From the NCBI GenBank assembly GCA_965276635.1, contig CBDIBC010000002.1, positions 124,001 through 188,000 of the forward strand: 64,000 nucleotides of DNA, in the 5' to 3' direction. The position numbers and the translations under genes are program-made. Shown piece by piece: positions 62,505 through 64,000 of the stretch (positions are counted from its first letter, which is position 1; each line of letters starts with the position of its first letter). This DNA is from CBDIBC01 sp965276635. GTDB lineage: Bacteria > Actinomycetota > Acidimicrobiia > Acidimicrobiales > Palsa-688. The notes under the pieces were generated by a model. It was not told where the DNA came from. It did no database searches and was given only the letters and a program-made list of their open reading frames with translations.

Positions 62505-63254
62505 CTAGGATGTCGACGGCTGCCCTCCCGGCCCGGCTGCCTCGGGGGTGGCGGCAGTCAGGGCAGCCGGTTGGAGGGTTCCGGCGTCCAGCTGGGCCAG
62601 GATGTCGTCGGCCTCGCTGGTCAGCTCAGCGTGGTGGGCGTGCATCTCGAGGACCTCGGGGCTCGAGCTGGAAAGCTCCGTCGACGCTTGGGCCTGGGCG
62701 AACTGTCCGGCTACCTTCTGCTTGATCTCGTCGAGGGAGGGTACGTCGGTGCTGCGGGTTAGGTCGCTGACCTGTTTGAGGCTGGCTGCCATCTGCTGCT
62801 GCATGCGGGCCTGGTCGACTTGGGCCAGGATGGTGCCCTTCTCGTTTATCTTCTGTTGCAGCTGGTCGGCGGATTCCTGGACGGCTTCGCGGGCGTCGGC
62901 CGCCGCCTGTTGGAGCTGTGGAATCTGAGCCGACAGGGACTGGATCTGGTCACGCAGGCTGGCGATCTTGCTGGCGAACGTCCGGGCCACGTCGAGGTTG
63001 CCTTGTTGCTTGGCTGCCAGCGCTGACTTCGTGTAGCGCGCTTCTTGCTGAGACAATTCGGCCAGGTGCATTTTGGCGATCTTCTCTTGTGCGATCACCT
63101 GGCTGGCGGCCGATTCCAGGTCCCGATGGTGCTCTTGGAGGCCGCTGATGGCCTGCTCCACCTGAATCTTGGGGTCAGCGTGCGCGTCGAATTGAGCTTG
63201 GGCGTTTGCCTGCGCATAGCTGTTGGCCCGCTTGAACAGCTTGCCCCATGTCAT
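62505..63254 (-). CDS. pspA: PspA/IM30 (Vipp1) family envelope-stress protein
   Basis: A 249-residue protein from ATG 63254 with AAGGAGG upstream. WGKLFKRANSYAQANAQAQF replaces the usual amphipathic start, then come DPKIQVEQAISGLQEHHRDL (the family signature region), long coiled coils (QIQSLSAQIPQLQQAAADAR, ESADQLQQKINEKGTILAQV) and a disordered Pro/Gly tail (TPEAAGPGGQPSTS). PspA/IM30 proteins are ESCRT-III relatives that coat and mend damaged membranes. The gene faces an unknown protein. No PspF, PspB or PspC homologue is near. Confidence 0.9.
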   Translation of the reverse strand: MTWGKLFKRANSYAQANAQAQFDAHADPKIQVEQAISGLQEHHRDLESAASQVIAQEKIAKMHLAELSQQEARYTKSALAAKQQGNLDVARTFASKIASLRDQIQSLSAQIPQLQQAAADAREAVQESADQLQQKINEKGTILAQVDQARMQQQMAASLKQVSDLTRSTDVPSLDEIKQKVAGQFAQAQASTELSSSSPEVLEMHAHHAELTSEADDILAQLDAGTLQPAALTAATPEAAGPGGQPSTS

Positions 63255-63613
63255 CGTGATGCCTCCTTGGCAGCAGTTGAGCTGCCTCTAAGCCGGCATC
63301 GTATCGACCGCGACCTTGTTCGGCGGCCGCGACCGCCTCTGCGCGATCGAACCCGGCCGGGTCCGAGGCGGTGTGAGCGAACGCCAGCACGCCGCCGGCG
63401 CGGTCATGCTGTCTCGGACGATGGCCTGGCCGAGCCCCACCTGTTGACGGCGACGAGCACTGCCGGCCGGTGGCTGCGCGCTTGTTGTCCGGCGTGCACG
63501 TCGCTGGATTCAGGAGGGCTTCAGGGCCCGGGGCGCACTGTGGCCCTGTCCCGTTCGGGACCCATCCGCGGACCCCGGTCCAGGGTGCATCCAACAACAC
63601 ACAGGAGACACAC
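63255..63613. other. Intergenic, no gene recognised
   Basis: 359 bases between divergent pspA and the small secreted protein. It should hold both promoters, but no clear -10/-35 pair, hairpin or gene piece was recognised. Confidence 0.4.
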
Positions 63614-63967
63614 ATGCGATTGGCACAGAAGTTGGCCATGGGAGCCACCGGGCTCGTCGGAGCGGGCATCGGCTCGCTCGGCCTCGGGATCGCCCACGCC
63701 CAGACCGCGCCGACCACCCCCGTGGCACCGGCGGTCGGGGTGAGCGCTCCGGCGGTGCCGAGCCCCACCCCTCCCGCCATGACCGGGCACATGCCGAGGG
63801 CACAGGGAGCGGATGCACCCGACTCTGGGGCGGCGACCGAGGCCGACGGCCCCGGTGGCCACCAGGACCCGGCCGGTGCCAACGTCCAATCCGGTGGCGG
63901 GCACCAAGACCGGGCCGGTACCAGCTCGCCAGACGCCGGAGCTGGCAGCGGGACAGCCAACGGCTGA
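63614..63967 (+). CDS. Small secreted low-complexity protein
   Basis: A 117-residue protein from ATG 63614 with AGGAGA upstream. An export signal (LAMGATGLVGAGIGSLGLGI ending AHA) is followed by a Pro/Ala/Gly-rich disordered mature part with a repeated GGHQDxAG motif. No catalytic feature. It is divergent from pspA. Confidence 0.65.
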   Translation: MRLAQKLAMGATGLVGAGIGSLGLGIAHAQTAPTTPVAPAVGVSAPAVPSPTPPAMTGHMPRAQGADAPDSGAATEADGPGGHQDPAGANVQSGGGHQDRAGTSSPDAGAGSGTANG

Positions 63968-64000
63968 GGCAGACCCGAACGTCGGACAGCCAACGGCTGA
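63951..64000. repeat. 17-bp direct repeat at the window end
   Basis: GGACAGCCAACGGCTGA occurs at 63951-63967, covering the stop codon of the secreted-protein gene, and again at 63984-64000, the last base of the window. The period is 33 bases. More copies may lie outside. Confidence 0.85.

Overview
The window is very GC-rich DNA with actinobacterial hallmarks: GTG starts, chains of ATGA/GTGA overlaps, a StrR-like ParB regulator, a mycothiol-acetyltransferase-like GNAT, CsoR-type copper control and a MprA/TcrA-like two-component system. A large secreted protein ends in tandem 'GYWLVAADGGVF' repeats, a repeat I associate with Acidimicrobiia. My best guess is an uncultured Acidimicrobiia-like actinobacterium; this rests on protein style, not on a marker gene. 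No rRNA, tRNA or CRISPR array was seen.

Layout. (1) 1-4.6 kb: remains of a catabolic locus: a frameshifted CaiB/BaiF CoA-transferase, a StrR-like regulator, an SDR stub, an intact cytochrome P450 and an intact SDR. (2) 4.8-14.7 kb: core-like genes: MarR plus ClC channel, a GAF-GGDEF protein, protein-isoaspartate methyltransferase, an NfeD-like/flotillin pair, a Ser/Thr kinase (frameshifted) coupled to an OmpA-like protein, and an FHA-HTH protein. (3) 14.7-16.6 kb: a scrapyard of a frameshifted HicB copy, an AbiE-like pair (antitoxin tail plus truncated nucleotidyltransferase) and a piece of an FAD oxidoreductase. (4) 16.7-29.1 kb: the most coherent system, an eight-gene translationally coupled operon encoding a carbamoyltransferase, a GT2-GmhB fusion, two GT9, two GT4, HldE and GmhA, then a divergent GT2 behind a 15-bp inverted repeat, a convergent GT2 paralogue and a polysaccharide pyruvyl-transferase-like protein. 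GmhA, HldE and the GmhB domain would together make an NDP-heptose from sedoheptulose-7-phosphate, and the transferases would place it in a carbamoylated surface glycan or glycoconjugate.

(5) 29.1-34.4 kb: mobile-element territory. An integrase gene is split by an IS3 element (3-bp target duplication CTC), followed by an ISKra4 transposase fragment, a small HTH protein, an intact HicAB module with its operator-like inverted repeat, and a truncated second integrase. (6) 34.4-38.4 kb: small hypotheticals, an aspartyl-protease-like lipoprotein and two decayed enzymes. (7) 38.4-43.7 kb: the repeat protein and an EAL-GAF protein. (8) 43.7-48.2 kb: a nest of insertions: full IS256, an IS3 end fused in frame to a group II intron reverse transcriptase whose domain V/VI is intact, and a truncated second IS256. 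(9) 48.4-54.3 kb: two related small proteins, a broken MshD-like GNAT, then a CsoR-CopZ-CopA-permease copper locus with a well-formed promoter/operator. (10) 54.3-57.0 kb: decayed genes (DUF7662-like, NlpC/P60, NUDIX) and a methyltransferase. (11) 57.3-64 kb: a secreted protein, a response regulator with a frameshifted histidine kinase, a two-TM protein, an unknown protein convergent with PspA, and a small secreted protein.

Many genes carry single-base frameshifts (CoA-transferase, kinase, histidine kinase, IS3 orfB, HicB copy). Some lie in clearly decayed regions, but those in the kinase and histidine kinase could equally be assembly errors; read-level checking decides this.
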